This document shows positions 5,420 through 6,077 of a stretch of DNA of 6,077 bases, piece after piece. Every line of letters begins with the position of its first letter. Position 1 is the first letter of the stretch. The position numbers and the translations under genes are program-made. The notes under the pieces were generated by a model. It did no database searches. It had not been told where the DNA came from and worked only from the letters and a program-made list of their open reading frames with translations. This stretch comes from JACRBK01 sp964427955 (lineage in GTDB: Bacteria; Chloroflexota; Anaerolineae; Aggregatilineales; Aggregatilineaceae): the NCBI GenBank assembly GCA_964427955.1, contig CAYRWY010000364.1, positions 1-6,077 on the forward strand. Reading direction: 5' to 3'.

Positions 5420-6077
5420 ATGGCAATCCACCCTCCCACCTCGCCCGATGCCCCCTACCGGAACCCGGCGCTGAGCGTCGAGGAGCGCGTCGCCGACCTG
5501 CTCGGACGGATGACTCTGGAAGAGAAAGTCGGGCAGTTGATCATGTGGGATGCACGCCCCGACGACCTGTCGTTCATCAACACTCGCCAGCCCGGCTCGA
5601 TTCTGCACATCCTGGGCGAAAAAGCCCGCCGGGCCATGCAGATGGCCGCTCAAAACCGGCTGGGCATCCCGCTGTTGATCGGTGAAGACGCCATCCACGG
5701 CCATTCGTTCTGGAAGGGCGCGACCATCTTCCCGACCCAGTTGGCGCTGGCGTGCAGTTGGAACCCGGCCCTGCTGGAACAGGTGGGACGGGTGACGGCG
5801 GAGGAAGTGGTGCCGACCGGCATCCACTGGACCTTCTCGCCCGTACTCTGTCTGGCGCGCGACCTGCGCTGGGGCCGCATCAGCGAAACCTTTGGCGAGG
5901 ACCCCTACCTGATCGGCGAGATGGCGGCGGCGCTGATCCGCGGCTACCAGGGCCAGGGGCTGGACGATCCGGCGGGCATTCTGGCGACCGCCAAACACTA
6001 CGCCGGGTATTCGGAGACGCAAGGCGGGCGGGATGCCTCCGAGGCCGATCTCTCGCGCCGCAAGCTGCGCAGCTATT
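5420..6077 (+). CDS. Glycoside hydrolase family 3 beta-glycosidase, N-terminal part (cut by window edge)
   Basis: The first 219 codons of a retaining exo-acting beta-glycosidase, most likely a beta-glucosidase or beta-xylosidase. The start is well supported by AAAGGAG at 5408-5414, 5 nt before the ATG. GH3 N-terminal barrel motifs are seen in order: LLGRMTLEEKVGQL (27-40), IPLLIGEDAIHGH (83-95) with substrate-contact D90, FPTQLALACSWNPALLE (104-120), FSPVLCLARDLRWGR (139-153) with R147 and R150, SETFGEDPYLIGE (155-167), and ATAKHYAGY (189-197) with K192 and H193, then GGRD (202-205). The nucleophile aspartate and the second domain, which carries the acid/base residue, lie beyond the window. 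The N-terminus lacks a signal peptide, so the enzyme should be cytoplasmic and act on imported glycosides. It is 123 bp downstream of the kinase, either co-transcribed or from its own weak promoter. Substrate specificity cannot be fixed from this portion. Confidence 0.95.
   Translation, partial: MAIHPPTSPDAPYRNPALSVEERVADLLGRMTLEEKVGQLIMWDARPDDLSFINTRQPGSILHILGEKARRAMQMAAQNRLGIPLLIGEDAIHGHSFWKGATIFPTQLALACSWNPALLEQVGRVTAEEVVPTGIHWTFSPVLCLARDLRWGRISETFGEDPYLIGEMAAALIRGYQGQGLDDPAGILATAKHYAGYSETQGGRDASEADLSRRKLRSY

Noticed and set aside
5554..5595. Possible loss of a catalytic residue in the GH3 fragment (FSPVLCLARD instead of the commoner PVLD)
   Set aside because: That position varies among GH3 enzymes, including plant ones, and is not the nucleophile. 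The residues known to contact substrate in this part (D90, R147, K192, H193) are all present.
4793..6022. 409-codon open frame on the minus strand across the kinase end and the GH3 start
   Set aside because: It runs through two well-supported genes and the gap between them, has low-complexity R/Q/G/H composition and no motif, and is a shadow of the GC codon bias.

Overview
The window looks like part of an accessory carbohydrate-uptake and catabolism locus from a GC-rich, free-living bacterium. The protein styles suggest a Chloroflexota-like organism: a family 5 solute-binding protein with no lipobox, a HutC-type GntR regulator and a sorbitol-dehydrogenase-like MDR enzyme. That assignment is an impression from sequence style, not a proof. 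No RNA genes, insertion sequences, CRISPR arrays, phage genes or integration sites were seen.

The layout is two divergent arms around a 212-bp regulatory region (2481-2692). The left arm runs leftward: a GntR/UTRA repressor (1716-2480), a family 5 ABC substrate-binding protein (104-1630), and the first 12 codons of what looks like a DppB-type ABC permease (1-37, cut by the window edge). A perfect 12-bp inverted repeat lies between the binding protein and the permease. The right arm runs rightward: a zinc-dependent polyol/sugar dehydrogenase (2693-3742), a rhamnulokinase-family FGGY kinase (3818-5296) and a glycoside hydrolase family 3 enzyme (from 5420, cut by the right edge). All gaps between genes are under 300 bp.

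Working model (inference): the ABC transporter imports a small glycoside or oligosaccharide, the cytoplasmic GH3 enzyme cleaves it, the dehydrogenase oxidises a released polyol or sugar, and the FGGY kinase phosphorylates a ketose, possibly L-rhamnulose or another deoxyketose. The GntR protein probably senses a sugar or sugar phosphate. A perfect GGTATATACC palindrome, of the type bound by HutC-subfamily regulators, sits just downstream of the predicted start of its own transcript, which suggests autorepression.

Each gene belongs to a known family. What deserves attention is the combination (dehydrogenase plus rhamnulokinase homologue with no isomerase or aldolase in view) and several shared or palindromic motifs between genes. 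Nothing here demonstrates a wholly new type of system.
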